From: Streptomyces sp. NRRL F-2580
GTDB taxonomy: Bacteria > Actinomycetota > Actinomycetes > Streptomycetales > Streptomycetaceae
DNA length: 64,000 nucleotides
Assembly: GCF_000720115.1 (NCBI RefSeq)
Contig: NZ_JOIR01000019.1
Span: 62,001-126,000 of the forward strand
Direction of reading: 5' to 3'
Shown here: piece by piece, positions 8,301 through 16,487 of the stretch
How positions within the stretch are numbered: the first letter of the stretch is position 1
Layout: each line of letters starts with the position of its first letter
Translations under genes and position numbers: made by a program
Notes under the pieces: generated by a model
What the model saw: the letters and a program-made list of their open reading frames with translations, nothing else
Told to the model about the DNA's origin: nothing
Database searches by the model: none

Positions 8301-9987
8301 AGACCGGCACGACCTCATCGCCGTACTCGAAGCGGTCGCACCGACCCTGTCGGCGTTCGAGAAGTCGACCGCCGCCGACGCCGTACGCGCGCTGCCCTCC
8401 GTACCCGCAGGAAACCGGTCCACACTGCCGCTGCTCCGCGGCCTCGGCGCCGTGCTCGTCCGCGCCGACCTCGATCGGGCACTCGCCTCGGCCCGGTTGG
8501 ACGCCGACCCCCGGCAGGCGGAGACCGCCGTGCTACGGGACGCGTTCGCGGTCCGGCAGTCCCCCGCGGCCGCGCGCCCGGACGAGGAGTGGCGAACGGC
8601 ACTGGCCGCCGCAGCCCGCACACCGAGCACCCTCCAGGCGTTCCGCCGCCACCCCCACCCCCCCGGATCCAGGGACCAGCTGACCGCGTTGATCGACGTC
8701 CACACCTCGGCCGGCTCCGAGGTACGCGCCGCCCTCATCGACTGGATGACGGACCTCCAGCCCCTCGACGCACCACCCTGGACCATCACCGAGACCACGC
8801 ACGCGCCGGCGCCACGGCCGCGGACCGTGCACGTCGACGACCTCGACCAGCCCCGCTCCACCGCCCTGCGGGAGCGCCTGCTGGCCATGCTTCGGTCCGA
8901 CGCCCCCGACCGCTGGCGCACTGCGGCCCTGGCGCTCCTGGAGTGGCCCGAGCCCGAGGCTGGGCTCCCCGTCCTCCGAGCGTTTCTGCACGGCCACATC
9001 GACGTACCGGTCAGTGCCGACCTGGCCCGCACCCTCAGCGCCATCGGCGAGACGGAACTCCGCGCGGACGGCGTCCTGCACGACCGGGTGGCCCTCGTGG
9101 CAGAGCGCCTCGCCCCGTGCGACCTGGGGCCCCTGGTCCCGCTCCTGCTGGAATGGTGGGAACACGACCCGCCGGCCGTCAGCTCCGCGGCCGCGCAGGC
9201 GCTGCGCCGTGTCCCCGCCGACGTCCTGGCGGAACGCCTCACCGGCCGCCTCGACACCGGCGCCCGGGGCTTCCTCGACCTGCTCTCCGGACGTCCCCTG
9301 CTGCGCACCCCCACACTGACGCGGATCGGCCGGCGCCTGCGCGCGGAGGGACGCGACGACCTCGCGGACCGCCTCCTCCTCGTGGACGGTCCACTGCGCC
9401 ACCCGGACGACTCCGCCCGGCAGGACGCCGCCGCCCTGACAGCCCTCCGCGAGCGCACCCCACCGGAACCCACCCGGCCCCCGTCCCGCCAGGACCTGTT
9501 GACCCTGGCCCGCACCGGCGACCCGGCCCGCATCCACCAGGCACTCACACAACTCACCGAGGCACACCCCGGCCCGGCCACAGACCAGGACCCCGAGCTA
9601 CGCGACCTGATCAGCGAGTTGCTGCACCACCCCAAGCCGGGGATCCGCCTGCGCGCCCACCGCACCTCGCGCGCCCTGCTGGACCGCCCGACCTACCTGC
9701 ACCACACGTCGCTCCTGCTGGCCGACCCCCAGCCGGACCTCGTCCGCACGGCGATCCGCACCCTCACCCACGCCCCCTGGCCACCCGCCATCCCCGCGAT
9801 GACCGCCCTGCTGGAGCACCCCCACCCCACCATCCGCAAAACCGCGACCGAAGCCCTCATCACCCTCGGCAAAGAGGCCGTCCCCGCCCTCAAACACGCC
9901 GCCACCCACACCCGCCCCGACAAACGCCCCCTCTACACGGACCTCCTCAACCACATCACGCACACCTCGGCCCCCGATCCCGAGTAG
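5368..9987 (+). CDS. Giant HEAT-repeat protein, 1,539 aa
   Basis: The whole protein is helical and built of HEAT/armadillo-type repeats: recurring pairs such as AVPALLHWLGHHDNPGLRAGLI, AIPAMTALLEHPHPTIRKTATEAL and VRTAIRTLTHAPW. No catalytic domain, signal peptide or transmembrane segment is visible. Such alpha-solenoids are scaffolds for protein or nucleic-acid binding, so the role is structural or regulatory and unknown. The ATG at 5368 has no ribosome binding site, but TAGCAT at 5356-5361 could be a -10 box for a near-leaderless transcript. Codon choice stays actinobacterial throughout; the last 500 bp are unusually C-rich (runs of CAC, CCC). It is monocistronic. Confidence 0.85.
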   Translation: MTTPTDQPFDDAVRRADVGWLSGHLDARLCPPAVFGRLIRHEDPRLRYLGLVLLDERVTSGRTGDASEAAELARLLPMSVEGSPESLLVLARLHERLGPYVPGSRRPSWRTVDLPVRVRIAWLRAELMNEPTVIRKEPPGELLYQAVRQATVTCAHRPAQLVNDLMDSGDPVLQAEALRLAREGLHAGLLAPALVRGHVIRLLGASGGDVVAAALGELAEPWMALESLPPGLLTPFLTAESVIARPDAAGAALTAAAHHGHGGLLRQVIDDPDLPPGLRRRGMELLGDLADRGDIGALTAIAARDPLLFGGPAVRCLRGLHRRGHFPEGPHVPSIIGLALADHTIAAHEIATILFTCRQVMLRELVDVAADDPSWPRRLALLVALSAQGAGELPIGDAITRVLPSAPVPGPFLAAIRALRHADAEDAVLALLPSAPTAALDALEAIGGHRTVTVLREGLGVAAHPDAEEGAGVIAPHLRAVRNCALEVLWHLTDDPSERRALLVRLDPADLPARIAADLGGPDEQELALLSSHLDPDQPEAALCRLAAHGSAATLPAIADLLLRVVAELAASSESGTGPTAPANGQPAGEPVVPQEVLDAVHGLGRRLHERGRIRPACLLDAATAREAGHALVASLALDLLDRPGLSGGEQAILLELLLRAPSPSTRARTHRLLRHRDRHVRKHVIALLARDTTGDDAQALSATLIALTAAQDVQTVRQALLALGHARARWASAAIAACLGHPNMNIKKTAAEVLVRAGTPTAVPALLHWLGHHDNPGLRAGLIEALRAILGDAYRATVLAAAEHSEDGRARELLLEGLDRTLPASSVLALHHQASRVAPTLLALVAAGRVGLASGTIEDLSTAMATYGITMPTAPRSAGGTAAADLDVSSLTTGGWNPSAALRIAERHELPCPSRLRALRPMLADWLRLAASEPAARGRVLRLTLRLCPAPWTTEELTAFSRSTTVLLDGLAEASAEDRHDLIAVLEAVAPTLSAFEKSTAADAVRALPSVPAGNRSTLPLLRGLGAVLVRADLDRALASARLDADPRQAETAVLRDAFAVRQSPAAARPDEEWRTALAAAARTPSTLQAFRRHPHPPGSRDQLTALIDVHTSAGSEVRAALIDWMTDLQPLDAPPWTITETTHAPAPRPRTVHVDDLDQPRSTALRERLLAMLRSDAPDRWRTAALALLEWPEPEAGLPVLRAFLHGHIDVPVSADLARTLSAIGETELRADGVLHDRVALVAERLAPCDLGPLVPLLLEWWEHDPPAVSSAAAQALRRVPADVLAERLTGRLDTGARGFLDLLSGRPLLRTPTLTRIGRRLRAEGRDDLADRLLLVDGPLRHPDDSARQDAAALTALRERTPPEPTRPPSRQDLLTLARTGDPARIHQALTQLTEAHPGPATDQDPELRDLISELLHHPKPGIRLRAHRTSRALLDRPTYLHHTSLLLADPQPDLVRTAIRTLTHAPWPPAIPAMTALLEHPHPTIRKTATEALITLGKEAVPALKHAATHTRPDKRPLYTDLLNHITHTSAPDPE

Positions 9988-10477
9988 CGCCCGGGTCACA
10001 GGCCGCGGGCCCGGCGCGAGGTCCGAGGCGCTGCCTGCGGCCTGGTCCGTGAGGCCGCTTCCAGTTCCGCGGATGCGCGGACCACGGCCGCCCTGCCGGC
10101 CGGTTCCGAACCCTCCACGGCGATCCGGGTCCGCCGCGTGTGCTCCTCTTCCGTCCTCGCGGCGGTGCGGTGACCGATCCGCGCGGACCAGCGCGAAGGC
10201 GGCTCCGACGGTCAGGCCGCGGGACTGGACGCCGAGGCCGCCGCCCACATCGAGACGCTCATCACCCACCCGGCAACCCCTGCCCCGCGCCGCCTGAGAC
10301 TGCAACAACTACTGGCCTGGCTCAACGCCGCCGGGGCAGGGCCGTAGGTCGAAAGTGGGCCTCCAGGAGGCCCGCCGGAAAGCGGCAGGGCCGGTTCGGG
10401 CGACCCGGTCCCGTACTGGTCGCTGGTCGGTGACTCTGCCGTCCGCACGTGGCGGACCGTGCGCCGCACCGACAGGT
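9988..10477. other. Intergenic stretch with gene debris
   Basis: 490 bp between the HEAT-repeat gene and a convergent TetR gene. Apart from the remnant at 10174-10347, short open stretches (for example a frame reading VREAASSSADARTTAALPAG near 10050) lack starts, conserved motifs or consistent codon bias. No strong terminator hairpin was found. Confidence 0.5.
10174..10347 (+). pseudogene. Remnant of an unidentified gene (C-terminal end)
   Basis: 57 codons with clear coding bias but no start follow a stop codon: ...GLDAEAAAHIETLITHPATP, then RRLRLQQLLAWLNAAGAGP and a stop. The helical, Leu/Ala-rich ending looks like the tail of a real protein; the family is not recognised (a regulator or recombinase tail are guesses). 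The upstream part appears lost. Confidence 0.35.
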
Positions 10478-11215
10478 CTAGTCGGCTGAGCGCGGTCCGC
10501 TGTCCTCGGGAGTCGTCGCGAACCGGGCTTCGATTCCGTCCAGGATCATCGACAGCCCGCTCTCGAACCGTTCGTCGGCGTCACCGATCTCAGACTCGTG
10601 CGTCATCTTGCTCAGGTACGGGAACTCACCGGTCTCGAGCAAGGACATCAGATACGGCTTCATGCGCAGACGCCAGGCGTGGCGGTCGACGCCGGACTGG
10701 TACGTGGCCGCCTGCTGGGCCAACTCGGCCTGCACGGCACCGCTGACCCAGGAAAGAATCAGGTTGAGCACGTCGAGCGTCTCGTCCATGTCGAGGCCGC
10801 AGCTGCCGAGCAGGGCGAGATCGCGTTCCATGCCGCGCAGGAAGTTGGGGCCCATGATCGGGCGGGTGGCGAGGAGCGGAGCGAGCCAGGGGTGCCGCAG
10901 GAAGATCTGCCGGCGGCGGCGTGCCAGGGTCGTCAGGTCGGCGCGGAGATTTCCGGTCGGCTCCTGAGGCTCGAAGCCCGTCGCGTTGTCGATCATCACC
11001 GCGTACAGGTCTTCCTTGGTGGGCAGGTACCGGTACAGGGTCATCGTGCCGGTGCCGAGCTCCTTGGCGATGTTCCGCACCGACGCGGCGTCGATGCCTT
11101 CGGAGTCCGCGATCTTGATGGCCACCGCGGCGATCTCCCCACGGCTGTGCGTCGGGACCGGGCCCCGCGCGGGCCTCTCCGGCCGCATCCAGATGATTGG
11201 TTTCGGGTCCGACAT
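10478..11215 (-). CDS. TetR family regulator with TetR_C-type domain
   Basis: About 245 aa from the ATG at 11215. The DNA-binding domain reads IDAASVRNIAKELGTGTMTLYRYLPTKEDLYAVMIDN, and the following domain (RRRRQIFLRHPWLAPLL..RPIMGPNFLRGMERDLALL) is like the C-terminal domain of TetR-type repressors of antibiotic exporters. It is divergent from a DrrAB-like exporter. Three copies of a GTGCGGTGTAC-type site lie between the genes, and one covers the predicted transcription start of the exporter, so it most likely represses the exporter and itself until a drug-like ligand binds. Confidence 0.88.
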   Translation of the reverse strand: MSDPKPIIWMRPERPARGPVPTHSRGEIAAVAIKIADSEGIDAASVRNIAKELGTGTMTLYRYLPTKEDLYAVMIDNATGFEPQEPTGNLRADLTTLARRRRQIFLRHPWLAPLLATRPIMGPNFLRGMERDLALLGSCGLDMDETLDVLNLILSWVSGAVQAELAQQAATYQSGVDRHAWRLRMKPYLMSLLETGEFPYLSKMTHESEIGDADERFESGLSMILDGIEARFATTPEDSGPRSAD

Positions 11216-11249
11216 GGCCGTGATCCTACCGCCGTCTCCGACCATTTGC

Positions 11250-11339
11250 GTGCGGTGTACCCACTGGCAAGGCAACTGCGTACACCGTCCTTGCGTAGGG
11301 CGTACCCCGTGGGCTAACGTGAAACCGCGTACACCGCAC
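11250..11339. promoter_or_regulatory. Exporter promoter with three TetR-type half-palindrome sites
   Basis: GTGCGGTGTACCC (11250-11262), TGCGTACACCGTCC (11277-11290, reverse orientation) and CGCGTACACCGCAC (11326-11339, reverse) share GTGCGGTGTACGC. TTGCGT (11291-11296) and TAACGT (11315-11320), 18 bp apart, make a good -35/-10 pair, with the third site at the expected start of transcription. Confidence 0.6.
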
Positions 11340-11356
11340 CCAGTGAGGGGATGGTC

Positions 11357-12328
11357 ATGGAAAACGCGATCATGCATACGAAGGACTTACGGAAACACTT
11401 CGGCGATGTCGCCGCGCTGAACGGCCTGGACCTGGTGGTGCCGCCGCACGTCGTCTACGGCCTCCTCGGCCCGAACGGTGCGGGCAAGAGCACCACCTTG
11501 AAGATCCTGAGCACGCTGACGAGGCCCAGCGGCGGTCAGGCCGTGGTCGGCGGATTCGACGTGGCCCGGGATCCGGGCGAAGTGCGAAAGGTGATCGGGC
11601 TGGCCGGCCAGGACGCCACGCTCGACGACAAACTGACGGCCCGGGAGAACCTGCGGATCTTCGGCCGCCTGTCGCGGCTGGGCGCGCGTGGGGCCCGGCG
11701 ACGCGCGGACGAACTGCTCGAACGGTTCAGCCTCGACCACGCCGGAAATCGGCTGGTCGGCACCTATTCCGGCGGAATGCGCCGCCGGCTGGACCTGATC
11801 GCCAGCCTGTTGCGCGCTCCCAAGGTGCTCTTCCTCGACGAGCCCACCACAGGGCTCGACGTCCGGAGCCGCATGGAGATCTGGGACACCGTCCGCGAAC
11901 TGGTCGCCGAGGGCGCCACGGTCCTGCTCACCACCCAGTATCTGGAGGAGGTGGACCAACTCGCCTCGACCGTGGGCGTGATCGACCACGGCCAACTCAT
12001 CGCCGAAGGCAGCCCGGCCCAACTCAAGTCTCGGATCGGCAGCCACATCGACGTCGTGGTGGAATCCTCGGACCATTTGGCGAGTGCCGTGTCGGTCTTG
12101 GAGAGCCTCACCGGGCGGCGTCCGGAGGTGGACGGATCACGCATCACTGTCGCCGCGGTGGACGCGGTGCCGTCCCTGCCGCAGATCGTGCGTGAACTCG
12201 ACGCGTCCGGCGCCGCGATCCGCGACGTCGGGATTCGCCAGCCGAGCCTTGATGACGTATTCCTCTCCCTGACCGGCAAGACCGTCGACTCCGAGAAGTC
12301 GCTCGAAGTGCAGGAGGCGGTGGCGTGA
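11357..12328 (+). CDS. ABC transporter ATP-binding protein, DrrA type
   Basis: About 323 aa. Walker A is GPNGAGKST (residues 38-46), the signature YSGGMRRR, and Walker B VLFLDEPTTGLD, followed by a DrrA-like C-terminal domain (QPSLDDVFLSLTG). The family powers export of drugs or other hydrophobic compounds together with one permease. The ATG at 11357 is chosen over the one at 11351 because GAGGGG ends directly before 11351, leaving 6 nt to the second ATG. It overlaps the permease gene by 4 bp and is controlled by the divergent TetR regulator. Confidence 0.93.
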   Translation: MENAIMHTKDLRKHFGDVAALNGLDLVVPPHVVYGLLGPNGAGKSTTLKILSTLTRPSGGQAVVGGFDVARDPGEVRKVIGLAGQDATLDDKLTARENLRIFGRLSRLGARGARRRADELLERFSLDHAGNRLVGTYSGGMRRRLDLIASLLRAPKVLFLDEPTTGLDVRSRMEIWDTVRELVAEGATVLLTTQYLEEVDQLASTVGVIDHGQLIAEGSPAQLKSRIGSHIDVVVESSDHLASAVSVLESLTGRRPEVDGSRITVAAVDAVPSLPQIVRELDASGAAIRDVGIRQPSLDDVFLSLTGKTVDSEKSLEVQEAVA

Positions 12329-13110
12329 ACGTCCTCATCGACGGCTGGACCCTGACCCGGCGAAAGCTTCTGCGGTTGCGCCACGAACCCGGAACCCTGC
12401 TCACCATCATGCTGATGCCGACCGTGTTCGTGGTGTTGTTCGGATTCGTGTTCGGCAGTGCGATCGGGATTCCGGGCTCAGGGAACTACCGCGAGTACAT
12501 GATGCCGGGGATGTTCGTGCTGGGCACCGGAACCGCGCTGTCCTCGGCCATGGTGGACGTCGCGATGGACCAGTCGCGCGGGGTGATGGACCGCCTCCGC
12601 TCGATGCCGACCAACCGTGTGTCCGTGCCGCTCGGCCAGAGCGGCGCGGAGGCGCTCATCGGCGTGTACGGACTCGTGGTCATGATGGTGTACGGGCTGA
12701 TCGTCGGCTGGCGGGCACACAGCGGCATCGCGCAGACGGCGGCCGGCATCGGCCTGCTCCTGCTGCTCCGCTACACGCTGGCGTGGGTCGGTACCTACCT
12801 CGGACTGGCGATCCGCAACGCGTCCACCGCGGCCAACCTGGCACCGTTGACGCTGCCGCTCACCATGGTGTCCAACGCGTTCGTGCCCACCGACGGGATG
12901 CCGACCTGGCTGCGGGTGATCTGTGAGTGGAACCCGCTCAGCGCGCTGGCCACGGCGACCCGGACGCTGTTCGGCAATCCCGGTACGCCCGGCCCGGACG
13001 CGGCATGGCCGCTGACCCATCCGGTGGCCGCGACCCTGCTGTGGGCCGGCCTGCTGTTGGTCATCTTCGTACCGCTCTCGGCGCGCCGCTTCGCCCGAGC
13101 GGGACTGTAG
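12325..13110 (+). CDS. ABC-2 type permease, DrrB type
   Basis: 261 aa with six predicted membrane segments typical of ABC-2 exporters (for example TIMLMPTVFVVLFGFVFG, VYGLVVMMVYGLIVG, LLWAGLLLVIFVPL). The conserved loop MSLTMVSNAFVP-like segment appears as LTMVSNAFVPTDGMP, and the family motif EWNPLSALATATRTLFGNP is present. ATGA overlap with the ATPase gene means coupled translation. The pair forms a homodimeric-type exporter complex in the membrane; the substrate is not predictable from sequence. Confidence 0.93.
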   Translation: MNVLIDGWTLTRRKLLRLRHEPGTLLTIMLMPTVFVVLFGFVFGSAIGIPGSGNYREYMMPGMFVLGTGTALSSAMVDVAMDQSRGVMDRLRSMPTNRVSVPLGQSGAEALIGVYGLVVMMVYGLIVGWRAHSGIAQTAAGIGLLLLLRYTLAWVGTYLGLAIRNASTAANLAPLTLPLTMVSNAFVPTDGMPTWLRVICEWNPLSALATATRTLFGNPGTPGPDAAWPLTHPVAATLLWAGLLLVIFVPLSARRFARAGL

Positions 13111-13200
13111 AACCCGTCCCCGGCCAGGCCGGCAACGGCTCACCAAGCTCAGCATTGAGTCAACAGCGGATCACACTTCTCGCCGTTGTCCACTCGATGC

Positions 13201-14370
13201 CTACAGCCAGTCGCGTTTCTTGAAGATGACGTACAGGCTGACGCAGACCACCGCCATCAGCAGGATTGCGAAGGGGTAGCCGCCTGCCCACTTCAGCTCG
13301 GGCATGTCCTCGAAGTTCATGCCGTAGATGGTTCCCACGAGTGTGGGTGCAAAGAGGATGGCGGCCCACGAGGAGATCTTCTTGATCTCCTCGTTCTGTT
13401 CGAAGCCGGCTTCGGCCAGGGCGCGCATTTCGGCGTTCTGTTGTTGGGAGACCAGGGTGGCGTTGACCGTCAGGATTTCGGTGAGGGCCTGGCGGAAGCC
13501 GTCGACGCGTTCGCTGGTGTGCGTGACGTGGTCGGCCACGTCGCGGAGGTAGCGCTGGAGTTCCTCGTCCGTGCCGTACTTCGCGAAGCCGGCCATCAGG
13601 CCGTGGAGCATGCCCACCAGGGGGCGGGTGGCGCGTTGGAACTCGACCATCTCGCGGGAGAGTTCGTAGATGCGGCGGGAGACCGCCGGGTCGCCGCGGA
13701 AGACCTCCGTCTCGATCTCGTCGATGTCGGTCTGGACGCCCTCGACGACCGGTGCGTAACCGTCCACCACCGCGTCGAGGATGGCGTACAGGGCGGCCTC
13801 GGGGCCGAGTGAGAGGAGGTCCGGGTTCTCCTCCATGCGGTGGCGGACGGACGAGAGGTCCGGGGCTCCGCCGTGGCGGACCGTGATCAGGAAGTCCGGG
13901 CCGACGAAGATGTGGAGCTCGCTGAAGTCGACCTCCTCCTGGACGTCGAGGTAGCGGGCGGCGCGCAGGACGACGAAGAGGGTGTCGCCGTAGCGCTCCA
14001 GCTTGGGGCGCTGGTGAGCCTCAAGGGCGTCCTCGATCGCGAGTTCGTGGAGGTTGAACTCGGCTGCGAGAGAGTGCAGTTCGGGCTCGGTGGGCCGGTG
14101 CAGGCCGATCCAGGCCATCCCGTCGGGCTGCTCGTGCAGCTGCCGGAAGGTGTCGGCCAGGGTGGTGGGGGAGGCTACCCGGCGGCCGTCGCGGTAGACG
14201 GCCGAGTCGATCACACTGCGGTGGTTCGGGGGTGTGGCGGCCGGCGGTTCGGGCTGCGGGGCGTCCGGTGGTCCCGCCGGGGGCGTGGCGGCCGGGCCGG
14301 GGCCGCGCCGCCAGGGCGGGCGCTTCGCGCCGGGCGGCGGCGGGGTACGGCGGTCTGGGCGCTCCGACAT
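13201..14370 (-). CDS. corA: CorA family magnesium/cobalt transporter
   Basis: 389 aa. A proline-rich N-terminal tail (about 50 residues) precedes the cytoplasmic funnel domain, and the C-terminus has two membrane segments with the YGMNFEDMPEL signature of CorA pores between them and the basic end FKKRDWL. The channel lets Mg2+ (or Co2+) into the cell. A three-fold 13-bp repeat (GTGTTCGTCGCGG-like, about 14395-14436) lies just upstream of the ATG. The gene is divergent from the AlkZ-like gene; no operon partner is visible. Confidence 0.93.
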   Translation of the reverse strand: MSERPDRRTPPPPGAKRPPWRRGPGPAATPPAGPPDAPQPEPPAATPPNHRSVIDSAVYRDGRRVASPTTLADTFRQLHEQPDGMAWIGLHRPTEPELHSLAAEFNLHELAIEDALEAHQRPKLERYGDTLFVVLRAARYLDVQEEVDFSELHIFVGPDFLITVRHGGAPDLSSVRHRMEENPDLLSLGPEAALYAILDAVVDGYAPVVEGVQTDIDEIETEVFRGDPAVSRRIYELSREMVEFQRATRPLVGMLHGLMAGFAKYGTDEELQRYLRDVADHVTHTSERVDGFRQALTEILTVNATLVSQQQNAEMRALAEAGFEQNEEIKKISSWAAILFAPTLVGTIYGMNFEDMPELKWAGGYPFAILLMAVVCVSLYVIFKKRDWL

Positions 14371-14533
14371 CGCAGGTCAGCTCCCGGTTGAGGTGCGTTC
14401 GTCGCGGGTGTTCGTCGCGGGTGTTCGTCGTGGGTCATGGCCAAGGGCAGCGTATCGGGGGGAAAGGGTGTGGCGTGCGCAAGGAATGGAGTTGCGGACC
14501 GAAGCTGTCCGCAAGGAGGGCTAGCTTGTTGTC

Positions 14534-15679
14534 ATGGCCTCCACGACGACGCATCCCGTACTCGGCACCCGCGCTCTGAACCGTGCCACGCTCGCCCGCC
14601 AGCTGCTGCTCAGCCGCGCCGAGATGTCCGCGGAGGGCGCCGTCACCCACCTGCTCGGACTCCAGGCGCAGAACGTCAAGCCGCCCTACTTCCAGCTCCA
14701 CGCCCGGCTCGCCGGCTTCCGGCCCGCCGAGCTCGCCGGGCTCATGGAGTCCCGCGAGGTGGTCCGGATGGTCACCATGCGCTCCACCATCCACACCCAC
14801 ACCGCGCACGACGCCCTGACCCTGCGGCCCCTCGTCCAGCCCGCCCGCGACCGCGAGGTCACCTACTTCCGGAAAGGGCTCGTGGGCGTGGACCTGGACC
14901 GGCTCGCCGACCGGGCCCGCGCCTTCGTCGAGAGCGCGCCGCGCACCATGGCCGAGATCCGCGAGGAGCTGCTCCGCGAGTGGCCCGGGGCCGACCCGCA
15001 GTCGCTGTCCGTCGCCGCCCGCTGCCGGCTGCCGCTGGTCCAGGTCACCCCGCGCGGCGTGTGGGGGAGCAGCGGGCAGGTCCGGCTCACCACCGTCGAG
15101 AACTGGCTCGGGCGGACCGCTGGGGCGGCGCAGCCCGTGGATGACGTCGTCCTGCGCTACCTCGCCGCCTTCGGGCCCGCCTCCGTCAAGGACATGCAGG
15201 TCTGGGCCGGGCTCACCCGGTTGCGCGAGGCCTTTGAGCGGCTGCGGCCGGGCCTGGCGGTCTTCCGGGACGAGAACGGCGTCGAGCTCTTCGACCTGCC
15301 CGACGCGCCCCGCCCCGACCCGGACACCCCGGCGCCGCCGCGCTTCCTCCCGGAGTTCGACAACCTGCTCCTCTCGCACGCCGACCGCACCCGCGTGGTC
15401 GCGCCCGAGATCAAGGGCCGTACCTGGAGCGGGAACCAGGCCCACTGCACCCTGCTCGTCGACGGGTTCGTCGCCGGGCTGTGGAAGCTGGAGGGGGCGG
15501 TGCTCACCGTAGAGCTGTTCGACAGGGTCTCGAAGACGCAGAAGGAGGAGATCGTCGCCGAGGGGGAGCGGATGATCGCCGGCATGACAGGTGAGGAGAA
15601 GGACGGGGACGCGGGCGGGGGCGGGGGCGCGGACGCGGGCGGGGCTTCCGTGCGCTTCGGGACGGCGTACCGGAGCTGA
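14534..15679 (+). CDS. Winged-helix DNA glycosylase-like protein (AlkZ/YcaQ, HTH_42 family)
   Basis: 381 aa. The protein belongs to the HTH_42 family of repeated winged helices, which includes AlkZ and YcaQ glycosylases that remove alkylated or cross-linked bases. The catalytic Q-x-Q motif is present in LGLQAQNVKPPYFQ (Gln44 and Gln46), followed by VVRMVTMRSTIH and the C-terminal LLSHADRTRVV...WSGNQ block. The acidic glycine tail near residue 355 (GGGGGADAGG) is low-complexity. It stands alone, so it may protect against general alkylation rather than a self-made toxin. The ATG at 14534 has a GGAGGG-like sequence about 15 nt upstream, which is rather far. Confidence 0.8.
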   Translation: MASTTTHPVLGTRALNRATLARQLLLSRAEMSAEGAVTHLLGLQAQNVKPPYFQLHARLAGFRPAELAGLMESREVVRMVTMRSTIHTHTAHDALTLRPLVQPARDREVTYFRKGLVGVDLDRLADRARAFVESAPRTMAEIREELLREWPGADPQSLSVAARCRLPLVQVTPRGVWGSSGQVRLTTVENWLGRTAGAAQPVDDVVLRYLAAFGPASVKDMQVWAGLTRLREAFERLRPGLAVFRDENGVELFDLPDAPRPDPDTPAPPRFLPEFDNLLLSHADRTRVVAPEIKGRTWSGNQAHCTLLVDGFVAGLWKLEGAVLTVELFDRVSKTQKEEIVAEGERMIAGMTGEEKDGDAGGGGGADAGGASVRFGTAYRS

Positions 15680-15744
15680 ACCCGGTAACCGGGCCTGCCT
15701 TCAAAGGAGTTGTGCGGCACGCGCGCCGGCCGCATGATCCCGGG

Positions 15745-16336
15745 ATGGACGACATGCCGAGCCGGATCCCGCATTTCCTGCCGGCCCTGCGCGCCGGGGC
15801 ACGCCGCGCGGGCTTCTCCCTCTCCTGCGAGGAGCGCACCGGCAACCTGCTGGCCCTTCTCGCGGCCACTCGCCCCGCCGGCCGCATCCTCGAACTCGGC
15901 ACGGGAGTGGGCGAGGGCACCGCCTGGCTCCTCAGCGGGATGGACAGCGCATCCGCCTGATCACCGTCGAACTGGACGAGGGCGTGCAGAACATCGCCCG
16001 CGAGCAGTTCCGTTCCGACCGCGGGTGACCTTCGTGGCAGCGGACGGCGGCACGTGGCTGGAGGAATACCACGGAGATCCCTTCGACCTGGTCTTCGCGG
16101 ACACCTGGCCGGGCAAGTTCACCCACCTGGAACGGGCCTTGGCGCTCGTGGCCCCCGGCGGTACGTACCTGATCGACGACCTCCTTCCGCAGCCCGGCCG
16201 GCCGCAGGGCCACGGCGCCTCCGTCGAACGCCTGCCGGCGGAGATCGAAGACCGCGGGGACTTCCGTACCCTCCGCATGGACTGGTCGAGCGGCCTGCTC
16301 ATGGCCGTGCGAACGGCTCCGGCCGAGAGGCAGTGA
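15745..16336 (+). pseudogene. O-methyltransferase-like gene with two frameshifts
   Basis: The gene can be followed through three frames: ILELGTGVGEGTAWLLSGMDSAS (to about 15953), then LITVELDEGVQNIAREQFRSD (15957-16019), then RVTFVAADGGTWLEEYHGDPFDLVFADTW to the stop at 16336. Together they make one class I SAM methyltransferase of the O-methyltransferase-3/24 type, about 197 aa. Each junction is repaired by inserting one C (in the CC at about 15953 and the GACCG at about 16019). Both are C runs, so sequencing error is as likely as real decay. Confidence 0.7.
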
Positions 16337-16412
16337 TCCGGCCGGGAGGCGGTGATCCGGCCGGGAGCCGGTGATCCGGCCGGGAGGGCGGTGATCCGGC
16401 CGGCGGTGGCCG
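16333..16412. repeat. Four tandem copies of a 19-20-bp unit
   Basis: The unit GTGATCCGGCCGGGAGGCG recurs at 16333, 16352, 16371 and 16391 with small changes. It starts at the stop codon of the frameshifted methyltransferase and carries the palindrome CCGGCCGG in each copy. Confidence 0.85.
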
Positions 16413-16487
16413 GATCCTCGCCCACGCTCAACTCGCTCCGGGCGTCGCACTGGTGGTCCGTACGGCGGACGCGGCACGATACCTGCC

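Noticed and set aside
6834..10052. A 1,072-codon open frame on the plus strand overlapping the HEAT-repeat gene
   Set aside because: The product is Arg/Pro-rich without domains; it is a frame shadow of a GC-rich gene, and the other frame has the coding bias and repeats.
13111..13200. A gene between the DrrB-type permease and corA
   Set aside because: Only 90 bp, no open frame with coding bias.
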